Of a stretch of 64,000 nucleotides of DNA, positions 1 through 11,164 are shown piece by piece (the first letter of the stretch is position 1; every line of letters starts with the position of its first letter). Both the position numbers and the translations under genes were made by a program. The DNA is from Crambe crambe (Eukaryota > Porifera > Demospongiae > Poecilosclerida > Crambeidae), in NCBI GenBank assembly GCA_963924555.1, contig OZ004582.1:5332001-5396000 (forward strand). Direction: 5' to 3'. The notes under the pieces are model-generated. The model saw only the letters and a program-made list of their open reading frames with translations, did not search any database and had not been told where the DNA came from.

Positions 1-482
1 AGTGGCCAAAGTGATAGCTACATCGTTTTGAATGATTCAGGAAAGTGTCCGGGTAAGTCAATTATATTCAATGGGTGACAAGGCCGATAACATTTTCCGA
101 TTGCTAAATTCATCTGAGGATGATATATAATGAGTGAAGGAATAAGAAATGTTGGCTATCTATGAGAGAGCAAAGTTTAACACGAAGAAATAAGAAAAGA
201 GGTGAAGGAGTTGATTCCTTCATCACTGCATGCTCCGGCAGAACACTGGGCATATGGTGTCCTCCATGATGGAATAATCAGAGAGTCTCAGATTGGTGGT
301 GGGGATAAGCAATGTCTAGTTATCAGTAAAAACCGGCTTCCCTCGCATTAGAAAAAGCCATCACACAAGCAAGACAGAGTGAAGCTATCTCTAGTCAGAG
401 GGAAAGCATTATAGAGGTACCTGATTTCCCTATTGGAGAAAATCAAGATTTCCTACTTGATGGAGCATTCGGTTGTCATAGG
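1..482 (+). pseudogene. Unidentified coding remnant at window edge
   Basis: Bases 1-52 read open (SGQSDSYIVLNDSGKCP) and end at a good donor, GTAAGT, in phase 1. From about 200 an open stretch begins with KEVKELIPSSLHAPAEHWAY, continues to CLVISKNRLPS, and stops near 350. Moving to another frame at that point gives a continuation containing LALEKAITQARQSEAISSQR and IIEVPDFPIGENQDF up to about 482. The two halves look like one reading frame broken by a small indel, so I call it a decaying or mis-sequenced exon. I do not recognise the family. The 5' part lies outside the window. Confidence 0.35.
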
Positions 483-984
483 ATTATAATATGCCAATCT
501 CTGATAATGGAACAATTTCAATGAGTCATAACCTGAGAGTCAGCTCGCTCACTCTGAATTATAGAGTTGTACCTCATTTAAAAAATTTTTAGGACTAAAT
601 TGTCCATAATTATACAAGACCAAGTGGACTAGAGTCGAGGGACATATTACGTATACTGCATGATTATTATCAGATCAACGGGGCTTTATTTGTAGTGTGG
701 TTAACTATTTCCTGTATTTAAAGGTGGGCTGTCAGATTGTGTTTACACATTGTAGCTACCTTGTATTCTTCACTTGGTAGTGATGTCCACTCAGGTGCAC
801 TAACATTTATGCGTAATTTTTGTAGCATTCATTTTGCAGGAGATGATGATCGAAAGGCAGCCCTGAAATTGCTATTTCAACTTCTTTGCGTGTAACCAAA
901 AAAGGGTGATCATGGAGATATGACCTATTTGTTTTCAGAATATGAGATAGTATAGACTGAAACTGTAAATAACATTATTTTAGT

Positions 985-1607
985 TCTCATAAAAATTAGC
1001 TTATGAAACAAACCACCAACGTTTTGACCAGAATACTCTAGTCTTCATCAGGGTGATACAAAAAATGCACACAGAAACGTTCTTATATAGCTACGTTTGT
1101 TATCTAGACATGGCAATGCATACAATTATGGATATTATGCATGTCATTACCAGAAGTCATAAACACTATATTTCCTTAAGGCTTTAAGCGTAGAAACCCA
1201 GAAGTTCTAGTCTTACATCCCTTGCTGCTCTTCTGAAGTTAAAACTAATGTGAAGTGCTTTTTTTAGAAGCAGCACCCTCCTAATCCTAGCTTGATCTAC
1301 AACTGAAGCTTCCTTCCATAATATAGGATGATGACTACTCCAGGCATGATCAGCAAACGCAAGATTTTTCTTGTTCTCCTCGTAAGCAAGCTTCCTTATG
1401 CTCCTTCAGTCTAGTTTCCAGCCTTCTCATCATTCCACTAATGTAAAATTTTCCATAACTACAAGGTACCCTGTAAACATTAGAATTTTGGTCAGATGGC
1501 AACTTATCCTTAACCTTAGAAAGTTTGGATCTCAAACTAATCAAAATTAACCCTAATATCAAATTTTCTACAAACCCTTCTAATGTCTTCACTAAGGCCT
1601 TTAACAT
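985..1607 (-). mobile_element. Penelope-like element fragment with GIY-YIG-type endonuclease end
   Basis: The minus strand reads VYRVPCSYGKFYISGMMRRL followed by ETRLKEHKEACLRGEQEKS, then (after a small shift) LAFADHAWSSHHPILW and RVLLLKKALHISFNF, with a stop near 1182. The pattern of tyrosine, a CxCGK-like turn, RRLxxRxxEHK and a later DHAW is that of the C-terminal GIY-YIG endonuclease of Penelope-like retroelements. The following non-coding part to about 985 carries a YHPDEDS-like segment typical of the 3' end of such elements; a related tail lies at 42160-42240. Reverse-transcriptase motifs are absent, so this is a 3' remnant. The family is from memory of the motif; decay and frameshift are seen. 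Confidence 0.7.
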
Positions 1608-2336
1608 ATGAAATTGCTATTTGTTTTTGTCTATCTTCCATATTAAATTCTCAAGAATCAGGGGTAAGCATGTCATACTTACTCAATTATGGGAAAATAC
1701 AACTTTTTTGTAGCTACTGGTCCTATTATAGGTCATAGGTCATCCCTACATTACCATGTAGCCTCGTTCCCAGGCCCTCCTTTCATAATTAAAAGGAAGG
1801 CCTGGGGACAAGGCTACTACCATGCACGCTCAAGTGCGCTTTTATTATTCATATATGTGGAGTCTTTCAGCCTCCAGTATGAGCAAGGTGAACAGTCCTG
1901 GTCCACAATAACAAAGAACATGTGAAATGGAAATTGAATAGATTACTCCTTAGCTACCACCCTGCTTCAAAACAGTCTGACAGAAATTTTGCTCAGATAT
2001 TGAAACACATCCGGAAACTCTACATCACTTTATTCATCATTCCACCATGATTTTATCACAATGAGCTTTTTTTTCTGGGGTAGTCAATGAAAACTTTGCC
2101 GTAGCTACATGAAACACATGTGAGTGTACTTGAGTACATCATAATATAGAATCTTTCTCCCAATTTGTATGCTACCATTATAGTGTAGTATATGCTAATA
2201 CTTATTTGGTAGCTAGCTCTAAACCCGAATATCCAAATGAAATTATCATCATACTATAAGGCGTTGCTCGCTGTGGTGATTTGCCTTTTGTGCTTACATT
2301 GATGAGTACAGTGACTATCATGTACATAGCTATCTA
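1608..2336. other. Intergenic; one small hairpin only
   Basis: No convincing coding potential. The only structure I see is the hairpin at 1758-1817; the rest is AT-rich unique sequence downstream of the kinase-kelch stop codon. Confidence 0.5.
1758..1817. repeat. Short hairpin, MITE-like
   Basis: Two roughly 26-base arms (left starts GTAGCCTCGTTCCCAGG; the right arm is its near-perfect reverse complement) are separated by a few bases. This is the form of a solo terminal hairpin of a small inverted-repeat element. A GTAGCCTCGTTC string also occurs near 20414. Confidence 0.6.
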
Positions 2337-5300
2337 TTAGTAATTCTCTATCTGTCCGATTTCAGTAGTGCACAGCCTTGACCATTTTCCATTACACCCT
2401 CCCACCACCATCAATTCATTGCTGGGTAAGACTGCAGTTAGAACATTGTATCGTGGGGTGGGCATCTCTGATATGACATTCCAGGAATTAGTGTCTATAT
2501 CATAGCACTGAATGGTTCCCAACGGTTTAAGACCACATTCTCCTCCTATAGCGAAGACATGTCCTCCAAGTGAAGCACACTTAGAGTCATAACTAACATC
2601 TGCTAGTTTATTCCATGCAGACTGGACATTCCTAGACAAGTTATCAGATGATTGCAAGAGACTTTCCATGGAAGAAGAGTAGACAGTACCACCTTCAGTA
2701 GAGATGTATAAGTATCCATTGCATAGAATCATGCTGGGAAAACCAATTGGTACAGGTGTGCTACAAGCAGTCCACCATTGGAGGTTTTCTGTATTCAGTA
2801 CTTCAACTGTAGATAGATGATGCCTGAATGTATGTTGCTTAGTACCTTTTCCTCCAGCCACCACTAAATGGGTTGTGGTGGTGACCGAGGCTGGAGATGA
2901 TCGCTTTGTTGGCATTGATGGAAGAAGCTGTTTCCATTTCATCTTTGTCCCACTTCCTGTGAGGCTGAGGAGAGCATTGGTAAGTGCATAGTTGTACATA
3001 GTTAAGTCCTCCCCTCCAATGGTCGTCAATTTATCATTGACGATTGCTAAACTGAAATAACAATGTGGAGAGGGTTGTAGTTTAGCCCATTCATCATATA
3101 TCGGTTCGTATGAATAGATGTTATTCCTACTAGAGAAGTACACAAAATTTGAATGGACCACAGCTGCTCCCCATAATGATACCATCTCTTCTGGTGCTGG
3201 TTCTCCTTGTCTCCATTTCATACTCACTGGATGACTTTCTACTTTCTCTGGTTGATCAGATACCTATTATAATTCAGAGTAATTAGGATGCATTAGTGCA
3301 AGCATGTGTACATGACAGTACCGTATTAGGCCGAGTAAACTTAATACTGAGTTCATCATCACCAATTTTGTCAGCAAAATATTGAATTTTGATGAGGCAT
3401 TTCAGATAAAAATTTATAACTGAAAAATTGGTAGAGGTCTCAAGTAGGTTTGGCTATCCAAAGTACAATAAAACTGATATTGAATATTGACCTCCCTCCC
3501 TCATGGTAAACAGTTTGCCATGCATGCAGGAATTAAGCCTCATTCTCCTAGCCAGGTCTATGGCATAGCAATAACTTTAGCAGCCCAATTATGAGAGTCA
3601 TGGGGGGTGATTATCTGAGTATCTGCAGTGCAGCTGGTAATCTTTTGCTATTTGTTTGGACGTACACTAAATCAGTGCTACCAATAACACTAGCAGCTAT
3701 AAGCCAGTCTTTTTCTGCCTCATTGAAGCCTGTGCATGTGCAGGGCCACTAGTGCACACACCTGGCACTTCAGCACCATATATAGCTGGCTATTAAGTTC
3801 CTTGGGGATCTAGTGAGTCCTGCTCAGATGTTGTAAAGGTTTGCACATGCGCAATGTAATGTGCTCAGGCTCACCCTTAAACCCAATATTATTTCTTTCG
3901 TATAGAACACATCTCAAACTCTTTGAACTTAAAAAAAAAATGTGGGTAGTCGGCCAAAATTTGTTATGTTGATATTCATTATCTACCGTATACTGAGTTA
4001 AATCTGGCAGTGTATCAAACTAGACGGTTTTGGAACTGCCAATAATAATATCCGCCGATATATATAGGGATAGGGCCGGGGGTGGGGCTCAAGTGTATCC
4101 CGTGTGCGCAAGACTACATAGCTAGCTCCGTTTCCAGCTGTTTTGCAATCGTGACAGTTCTTCGAAAGTTCTTAAAGAAGGAGGAAAGGGAGAGAGTGTT
4201 TCATTGACAGAAGCTCAGTTAAGTCTTCTCAAAAAAGTGAGCAGGCAGATGACATCAATCTCGGAATGTGGCCAACTATGTTGCCATCTGATATTATGCA
4301 ACAGCGTATGGATCCTCTGAGTTACCTTCTTCCCTTTGATAGCTGAATAACTCCCCCATGTTTGGATTTCAGATAGCTTTGTATACATGAGTCAATTTTA
4401 GCGGGAGTTTTATTTGGCGTTTGTGCCATGGAAGGCTTTTGACGGACATTATTATTGGCGGCAGCACATTATTGCACACTCACACACACATTCTTATATT
4501 GCATGCACATGTGCATGCCACCAAGCAAACCTGGAGCAAGCTATATGGACTTTCACTTGACTAGCTCGAGGCTATTATATACGGTATAGCAATTTGGCTC
4601 TCTATTTAATTTAGCTCCTATGATGCCTGAGGAACCAGGTGGTGTCCATTAGCATTTTAAAGGCTAGAGAAAGGTTGAATAAGCAACATGAACATTGCAT
4701 CTGGTCATGCCCATTTATGAGTGGGTGGCGGTGTCAAACTACTCAGAGAGTAGCTAATTTTTTTGCCTCCTGGTGCTACAGAGCGCCAACTAAAGGCCCA
4801 GAGAGGAGCAACAAGGTGTGTATATAGATACTGTAGCTTAGTTTTCCACTTGGCATGACTCCAGCTATCGGATTCTCTGTGCATGAAGCTCTCATGGTCA
4901 ACCAGCTAGCACTAGCACTTTATTTGAAGCCTTTTTTAAGCTCTAAAACTTAGTCAGTTTAGTTTAAGGATCATAGTTTTTGATTCATATAGAAAAAATA
5001 TTTTGGTAAAAAATTAGTGTAAACTCTCAATAGTCAATCCCCCTAGCTACCTTCGAAGCCTTATAGTGCATGCACAAATTGATTAAATTGACAAGAATAG
5101 CTACTGTATTATGTTACCACAGGGAAAGAAAAGAGCAAATAAGTCCTTGCAGCATGATTTGAACTCATAGCACCTCTCTAACTTTGTTGTATACTTGAAT
5201 CATTGTCCCAATTCTTAGTACTTTGGCCCCCCTCAGATCTGTTAAAATAATATGCCTTTTAAGAGGAAAAGCACTGCTAGCTATTAGTGTTACTACTGTA

Positions 5301-7588
5301 GCATCCACCCCCCACAGAAGTGCACAGCCACTTTTTGAGAGCAATTGCTCCTATATTTATAGGATGAGGCTACTGTTCTAGAGTGGCAGCTATTTCAGAG
5401 TGGCATCTAATTATGATGCACATTTTTGAGGTCAAAAAGTTCTGTATGCCATTTGATGTTAATGGTGACTGGTTTCATAATGTAATGTGAGCTATTAATA
5501 AACTGATCAACAAAAGCTGAAAGCAAGCCATTATAGTCTTCTAAAATTTTAGGGATGCTCTAACCTGCCTATGCTATTTTAGCTCGAAGGTGAGTGATGT
5601 AATACAGAGATTTTGCATCATGTGATTAACATGTGATAGCCACGACTCACTGGAATTTCTTTGGGTGTTTCCATTTTCTCTTGGTTTCTTCTGTGTACAA
5701 TAGCTACACACAAGGGAAATCAAATATAAATTAAGTCAGCTCCAATTAAAATCTTGACTCACATGCACAATCAGTGGATGGAGGGAGAATCTCCACCATA
5801 TGCCAATGGACCCAGCTAGTCTTCCCTTCCAACTCAGCCCATGCAACCTGGGCAGGAGGTGGTGCAAAGAGACTACATCGTTTATAGATCCCTATGTTTC
5901 CTTTGACTATGGAATCATAGTCATACAGTGCTCGTACTCTCATCCCTGGCTTTAAGGTGGACTTGACATACTTCCCATAGTCACCATCATTGTTGTAGTC
6001 CTCACGCTTCTTGTACAGACTCCTTTCCTTTTCCTGTAATTAAGAGTTCATAATTGTCCTTCATACCTCTAAACTATCTGTATTGAAATACCATGATAAC
6101 GTTCTTATATAAGTCGATGGATACTAAAACCATTGCCCTTAATAGGTGCCCCAGAGTACCTGTAATAACTGTGGTGAACTATTTGAAAATAGTGGTAGAT
6201 AGTGTTGATAATAAGTGAGTGGTCAAAAAAGAACTTTCAGAGGCTCAGGTGCGTATGCGAAAGTATCAAAGAACTAACAAGATTGAATGGTTTCCATTTG
6301 AGCTATATTAATTGCTTTATTTCCAAAAATAATAAGATGAAGGGGTGTCACTGCAACATGCATTACTCACATTTTCCTGCACTTGGTCATGTTCCTCGAT
6401 CTGAACTCCTTTCCCGTTCCTTCTATCACATGTTTGAATGACCTGTTTTTTTTCTTCCAGCTCCCTCTCGTATTCTTTAGCTTTCCCTTGAATAGCCTGT
6501 ACTTTTGCTTCCAGTTCTTTCTGATATTCTTCAGCTTTCCTCTCCAATTCTTTATGTGCTTCTTCTTTCTCAGTCTGTTCTCTCTGGTACACTTCTTCTT
6601 TCCTCACCAGTTCTCTCTGGTATTCTTGAATCTCTTGATTTTTTGTTTGCAAATCTGATTGGAGTCTTTGTACCAATGAGACATTGCTCTGATCCACACT
6701 ATGTGTGTACCTTGCCCCTGTCTTCAGTAAAGCTAGTCGTTCACACAGTTCATCTGCCGATGGTCTTTCTCTCTCCCAGTCTTTGATGCAATGAAGAGCA
6801 ATTGGAAGAAGGGGGTGATCATTCTCAATTAAATCAATATCTTCTTTGCGACGATCAATTTCAGGAAACTGTACCAACACACGTCCAGTAGGATACTTGG
6901 GGTCTGTAACATACATGTTCGCATCTCCAGGGTTGGGAAAGTTCTTGGTAATCACCTGAATGATGAGCACTCCATGGGAGAAGCAATCCAGTTTACTGGA
7001 GTAGTTAGGTGGTGTTGATAGAGCCTCTGGAGGCATGTAGGCTGAGGTTCCTGGACAGTGGGTGAGAGGTGTCATTTGAGGGTTCATGTCCATGAGCTTA
7101 GACATTCCAAAGTCAGTCACCTTTGCTCTGATCCCTGCACCAATCAGCAAGACATTGTTGCTGGAGAGATCTCTGTGGATGATACCATTGAAGTGGAGGT
7201 AGGATAGGGCAAGTGCTACGTCATAGCAGATGTTGACTTGGGTATGATATTGGAGGGGTCCAGAAGATCGCTCTAGAAACTTGGTTAGACTTTCATCCAT
7301 AAGTTCCATCAGGAGAACAGGCCTGCCTGAATCGGGATTAGTGATAGTTCCAAGACATTGAACGATGTTTGGGTGTTTGATGGTACTGAGAAATCGGCAC
7401 TCTTGTTCAAACCTCCTGGTGAGGCTGTGAATCCCCGGATCATCAAACAGGAACATGGTATCATGGAGAAGTTTGGCAGCACTAGGAAGCTGACCACATT
7501 TGCCCTTACAGACCTTGCCGTATGAGCCCATACCGAGGGTATCGTCAATGTTTATCTCAACAGAGCCATAGGGTAACTGTTGAGACAT
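2337..7588 (-). CDS. TKL-like protein kinase with coiled coil, beta-type domain and kelch propeller
   Basis: Four exons fit with consistent phases: 7588-6371, 6033-5763, 5703-5651 and 3263-2337, giving 2469 nt (822 residues). ATG at 7588 starts MSQQLPYGSVEI. The kinase domain (about 10-275) has a glycine loop GMGSYGKV (19-26), lysine K39, HRD 138-140, DFG 159-161 and PPE 186-188, so catalytic residues are present. Residues about 300-400 are a Glu/Lys/Gln-rich coiled coil. Exon 2 encodes a small domain with ALYDYDSIVKGNIGIYK and WVHWHMVEIL, resembling Mib/HERC2 or SH3-type folds. Exon 4 encodes a kelch propeller ending SWNVISEMPTPRYNV and LMVVGG. The 53-nt exon 3 resolves the phase. Likely a cytoplasmic signalling kinase using kelch repeats to bind a partner. 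No membrane segment or signal peptide seen. Substrate unknown. Confidence 0.85.
3264..5650 (-). other. Large third intron of the kinase-kelch gene
   Basis: About 2.4 kb, unusually long beside the other introns here. It ends in ATAATAG just before the kelch exon. I found no extra exon needed for phase. A plus-strand stretch near 4160-4260 reads VSLTEAQLSLLKKVSRQMTS but has no supported start or partner exon, so I do not call a gene. Confidence 0.55.
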
Positions 7589-7700
7589 TTTCCAGCAGCT
7601 AGTCTGGCGCGCGGCGCGGCATATGCACCGACCCTTAATTAATTGATGAGCCCGCTACGCATGCGCAACAAGGGGTTGAGGTCTGTCCTGTCTGTCTGTA
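7589..7700 (-). promoter_or_regulatory. Probable kinase-kelch promoter with GCATGCGCA motif and MITE end
   Basis: The bases upstream of ATG 7588 hold a GC-rich block (CTAGTCTGGCG followed by repeated GCGCG) at about 7600-7640, close to the terminal sequence of the repeat at 34156-34831. ACGCATGCGCAAC at about 7657-7669 resembles the animal NRF1 core TGCGCATGCGC. The same GCATGCGCA core sits just upstream of the helicase start (40625). Promoter role is inference; motif and position are seen. Confidence 0.4.
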
Positions 7701-7734
7701 TGGCTCAGAAAACTGGATTTTAACAGAGCCAATG

Positions 7735-7990
7735 ACCTCATCGCTGGATCAGTTCCAAGGTGAACTCAGCAAGAAAATCCTAAACCTTCCAAAACATCAC
7801 TCCAATCTCATCCCACTATCTAGTTGCACTCCAGTGGCCTACTATGAGACTTCGTATCTTTCACTGCAAGATCAGTTTTCTCTGGCATCTCCTCCACCCC
7901 AAAAAGGTGTCTATCAGTGTGGCGGTATTCAACTGTCTGAGGGGGAAAGATTCTGAGCCACTAATGGTGCAAGTTCCTGGAGCAGTTTAT
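7735..7990 (+). mobile_element. Non-LTR retrotransposon fragment
   Basis: The frame reads LDQFQGELSKKILNLPKHHS, then breaks; in another frame it continues MRLRIFHCKISFLWHLL up to about 7990. The LxxFQxELSKKILxLPKHHS pattern matches the segment downstream of the reverse transcriptase in LINE-like ORFs, and a related but separate piece is found at 29499-29867 (FLGELSKRLLKLPQWYCNT). Frameshifted and truncated, so inactive. Clade not assigned. Confidence 0.55.
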
Positions 7991-8024
7991 AAGACCGATC
8001 TGACAAAAGTTATTTGGCAGCAAG

Positions 8025-8150
8025 AAGAAGAAGCTCTTTCCACAACAGGAAACTTGGTAAGGCTCAGAATCAGCAAACATATAGGACAGTGGCTCTGGAA
8101 AGCTTTTAGAAAAATCCTTCAACAAACTGATCGACAGTCAAATCCTGCCT
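8025..8150 (-). pseudogene. Fragment of a TRAF gene RING region
   Basis: About 120 bases match, with small indels, the 9620-9736 segment of the neighbouring TRAF gene (start codon and first part of the RING finger). Shared blocks include AATCAGCAAACAT and CAGTCAAATCCTGCC. Reading frame is broken and the rest of the gene is absent, so this is a truncated copy directly downstream of its parent. Confidence 0.7.
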
Positions 8151-8234
8151 TTTTTTTGTGGACAAGAGTCCTCTAGTGATTACTGTTAATCTCCATGTAT
8201 GAAAGTCTTATACTCAACCATACTAGCCACATTT

Positions 8235-8470
8235 AGGCACCATTCCAACTACAGACTATGGATGGTAATGCAGACTGTGGACTATGGATAGTATAGACAG
8301 ACTATGGATGGTATACAAACTATGGATGGTATTACAGACTGTGGACTATATTATGGCTGGTATACAGACTATGGATATATAGTATTATAGACTATGGACT
8401 ATCAGACTATAGACAGACTATGGATGGTATACAGACTATGGATGATATACACACTATGGACATGCTCATC
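8235..8470. repeat. Degenerate minisatellite
   Basis: Imperfect tandem units built on ACTATGGATGGTATACAG, roughly 20-25 bases each, fill this stretch. It lies just 3' of the TRAF stop codon on the minus strand. Confidence 0.75.
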
Positions 8471-8513
8471 AAGATTTGCAAACTTCATGATAATAATGAA
8501 AGCTGACACAAAA

Positions 8514-9737
8514 TCAATTCAGTGGTTCATTTTTTTCCTCAATGTTTGTGATACGAAAGAGCAGATGATCGTTCTTTAAGAACTTATCGTGAACACCACC
8601 ACATGGTGGTCCAATCAGACGCTTAGTTGGTGTATCACTACTAATCAAGGTACGTGTAGGACTCTTGCTGTGATCAACGAGTTCTGTGGTAACACAGAGT
8701 TTGCAAACTGGCTTAGTAAGTAAGTGTACGCTGACGCCCAGCACTGGTGGGGGCGGGGGTGGTCCCAAGCGAATGAGAGTAAACTCGCACTTTAGCTGTA
8801 TTTCACATCCACCAATGAGACTAAAAACGGGTTCTGATAGCCAGGTGCCACATTTCCTAGCGATACCGGCAGGACATAAGAAGTCTATGGGAGGCACACG
8901 CACACAAGAAGGATGTAACCTTGTATACTTTGCCAATTCCAGATGATCTCTCTCTTGCTTCTTGAGTTGTGACTCTTGCCTGGAAATCTCTTGGCTTTGC
9001 TTCTGGAGTTGTAGTTTGAGTTTTCTGTTCTCAGTGGCTAATAGTGACATGTGTGTGACTATGTTGTCAGTCAAGTGAGAACGAAGGTCTTTCCTGTGCA
9101 GCTTGGCATCACAGCCTGCATCACTAAACTCACACTCCACGTAGGACAGAGGACAGTGGATGAGCATGTGTTCTTCTAGGTGCTGATGCTGCAGGTTATC
9201 AGCCCCACACCAGTTGGGACACAACACAAGTCTACACTTACACACAGGTACGTGGTTAGTGGCCACATCCTCGTAAGTGGACCTGTATTTCTGACACATG
9301 TCACAGGTAAAGGGTCTCCTCAGGCACAGTGAGGTTTGATGCCGTTCTATTTCATGTCTCTGGTGAAGTTTATTGCAGTACACACACGCAACAATAGTGT
9401 AACTGCAGCGTAAATGCTTGGGATTGGAGTTGATATGCTGGTCTAGTTGTCCTAATTCTCCCTCCCAAGCACAGCCACTCTCCTTTTTAGAGCAGAACAC
9501 ATGAAATCCATACAGAGGCTGTTCTAGGCCCTTGTTATGAAAACACTCGAATCTGTCTCGCTTACAAGTGGGGCATGGCTGGCTTCTTGCTTTTATAGCC
9601 TCAATGCACTCCCTACAGAAGCTCTTCCCACAACAGGAGACTTGGTAAGGCTCACGAAGAATCAGCAAACATACAGGACACTTGGTCTGAAAGACTTCAG
9701 GGGGCCTTTCAACAAACTGGCAGTCAAATCCTGCCAT
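8514..9737 (-). CDS. TRAF-like protein: RING, TRAF zinc fingers, coiled coil, divergent MATH domain
   Basis: Single exon, 407 residues from ATG 9737 (MAGFDCQF); an in-frame upstream extension to 9821 lacks domain features, so I prefer the later start. RING finger at about 20-59: CPVC, SCCGKSFCREC, CPTC. Residues about 85-240 are TRAF-type Cys/His fingers (for example CDMCQKY and CPNWCGADNLQHQ). A coiled coil follows (LKLQLQKQSQEISRQ). The C-terminal part keeps MATH-like landmarks (PVFSLIGGCEIQLKCEF, VSVHLL, FLKNDHLLFRI) but is divergent and carries a proline run. TRAF proteins are cytoplasmic E3 ligase adaptors that bind receptor tails and feed NF-kB/JNK signalling; the RING keeps its metal ligands, so ligase activity is plausible. 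Broken copies lie on both sides. Partners unknown. Confidence 0.88.
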   Translation of the reverse strand: MAGFDCQFVERPPEVFQTKCPVCLLILREPYQVSCCGKSFCRECIEAIKARSQPCPTCKRDRFECFHNKGLEQPLYGFHVFCSKKESGCAWEGELGQLDQHINSNPKHLRCSYTIVACVYCNKLHQRHEIERHQTSLCLRRPFTCDMCQKYRSTYEDVATNHVPVCKCRLVLCPNWCGADNLQHQHLEEHMLIHCPLSYVECEFSDAGCDAKLHRKDLRSHLTDNIVTHMSLLATENRKLKLQLQKQSQEISRQESQLKKQERDHLELAKYTRLHPSCVRVPPIDFLCPAGIARKCGTWLSEPVFSLIGGCEIQLKCEFTLIRLGPPPPPPVLGVSVHLLTKPVCKLCVTTELVDHSKSPTRTLISSDTPTKRLIGPPCGGVHDKFLKNDHLLFRITNIEEKNEPLN

Positions 9738-10013
9738 TCTTGAGTCTAAGCTACGTGTGCAAGGGCGGATCCAGGACTTCGTAAAAAAATTTGCCTGGCC
9801 ACGCCCACTTTTATTAACCACACTTTATTGCGCCAGCAAAAAACCAACAAGACACTTAGTATTATGTGGCATTCTTCTGGGGTAAGTGTTTGAACAAGAG
9901 TCTTTATCAATTTATTTCAGCAAGTTTTATTATTGCTAAGGCCAGTGTTAATGATATTCATGTTCAACCGCCCGCATTAATTATACTGCTATTCAGCTGA
10001 GCAGCTGCTGCTT
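9738..10013. other. TRAF upstream region
   Basis: No further coding evidence. This is the likely promoter side of the TRAF gene; no recognisable motif beyond AT-rich sequence. Confidence 0.4.
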
Positions 10014-10600
10014 GTAAGGTAAAGCGGGGTGACTTGGGACATAGGGTAACTTGGGACGGTGGAGTTTTATTTCAATCTTGCTTCGAGATTACTAAGAGTT
10101 TCAAGATCTTATTTTGCACACATAAACATTTATGCTTTGTCTCTCTCTGAAGCCAGTCTAGAGTGTTTTGGTTACTCTGTTGGTAAAAAGCAGCCCTAAA
10201 CACTCTGCTGATTTTACAAGACCGCAAGAAAAAACTTAATAAACTAACTTCAAACTTACTGAACTGATTTATCAATATTCTACTCACTGAGATAATGCTG
10301 CATAATGATCTCTGTGTTTTAAAAAAGTGATCAGTCGGCAAAACATGCATAGCGCACTGTTTAAGCTTTGTCAAAATTGCATGGACATGCAGTGTCCCAA
10401 GTTATCCTGAAAGGGGATTTCCACATACTACACATTGGCGAATTGTAGCCATTTAATTAGTAAGCATCATCTTTAGCTCAGCCTAGGACTAGAAAGGTTA
10501 CTCTATCTCTTGCAACTTAAAGCTTGTTTATAGCTAAAGCGGTTGCAGAGATATCATCATTTGTAGTAAGAGTGTCCCAAGTTACCCCAATCTACCTTAC
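10014..10600. mobile_element. Non-autonomous DNA transposon with 27-base terminal inverted repeats
   Basis: Left end GTAAGGTAAAGCGGGGTGAC continuing to TTGGGAC; the right end (10573-10600) is its reverse complement with a few changes. A second, inner pair (GGTAACTTGGGAC near 10045 and GTCCCAAGTTATCC near 10393) is also inverted. There is no transposase frame in the 587 bases. The end sequence is related to that of the element at 54273-55215. Confidence 0.75.
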
Positions 10601-11164
10601 TTATGATGATTTTGTGGCTAGAAAATGGACTGTCACAAAAAATTTGGACCGGGGAAAAAATTGGACCGGCGGTCCAGTTTTTTCCATGAAAAAAGTGGAC
10701 TGCCTTTACCAAAAGTTATCAGCTTATACATAACTGAGTAGCGCTACCCACCAGACTGTAGTCAAGACAAAAAGAGAGCTATTGGAGAGAAAGCAGCTAT
10801 GTTCAATGTAAGAAAGGGAGTTCTTTTCATCAAGAAGAAAAAGAAGAGCGTGGTAAGATCTGATTTTCATATAGGTGCTTATTATGCTTGTAGATAGCTA
10901 GCTTAGCTAGCTACGCATGAAGTTAAGTCTAGATGCAATCATGGTGATTCTACTTAATTATGGCCTTACTAGCTACCAGCATAGATACTATATATCTACT
11001 GCACAGTATAATTATGGTATCTATGCTACCAGATACCAGATTCTTTGGCTTCTATAAAAGAAGCTCATGAAATTTGCCTGTAGCTGTAGCTAGCTATGTA
11101 CCAAGTTACCCAGCTATTCTCTTCAAATAAATAATCAAATCAAATATCATTCTGATGACCATGG
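10601..11164. other. Intergenic, with a small TGGACC palindrome
   Basis: Around 10620-10710 lie TGGACCGG and CCGGCGGTCCAG plus AAAAAGTGGAC; a related GTCCACTGGACC cluster with AAAAAAAGTGGAC in the opposite sense lies at 12290-12360, flanking the integrase fragment. This could mark ends of a decayed element, but I cannot define borders. Otherwise no signal. Confidence 0.35.

Noticed and set aside
2337-3227. Kelch region as a separate short gene starting at 3227
   Set aside because: That position is a GTG codon inside the exon; an acceptor lies at 3264-3265 and the frame continues upstream in phase with the kinase exons.
6383-6786. Plus-strand Phe/Leu-rich frames over the kinase coiled coil
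   Set aside because: Antisense shadow of the Glu/Lys-rich coiled-coil codons.
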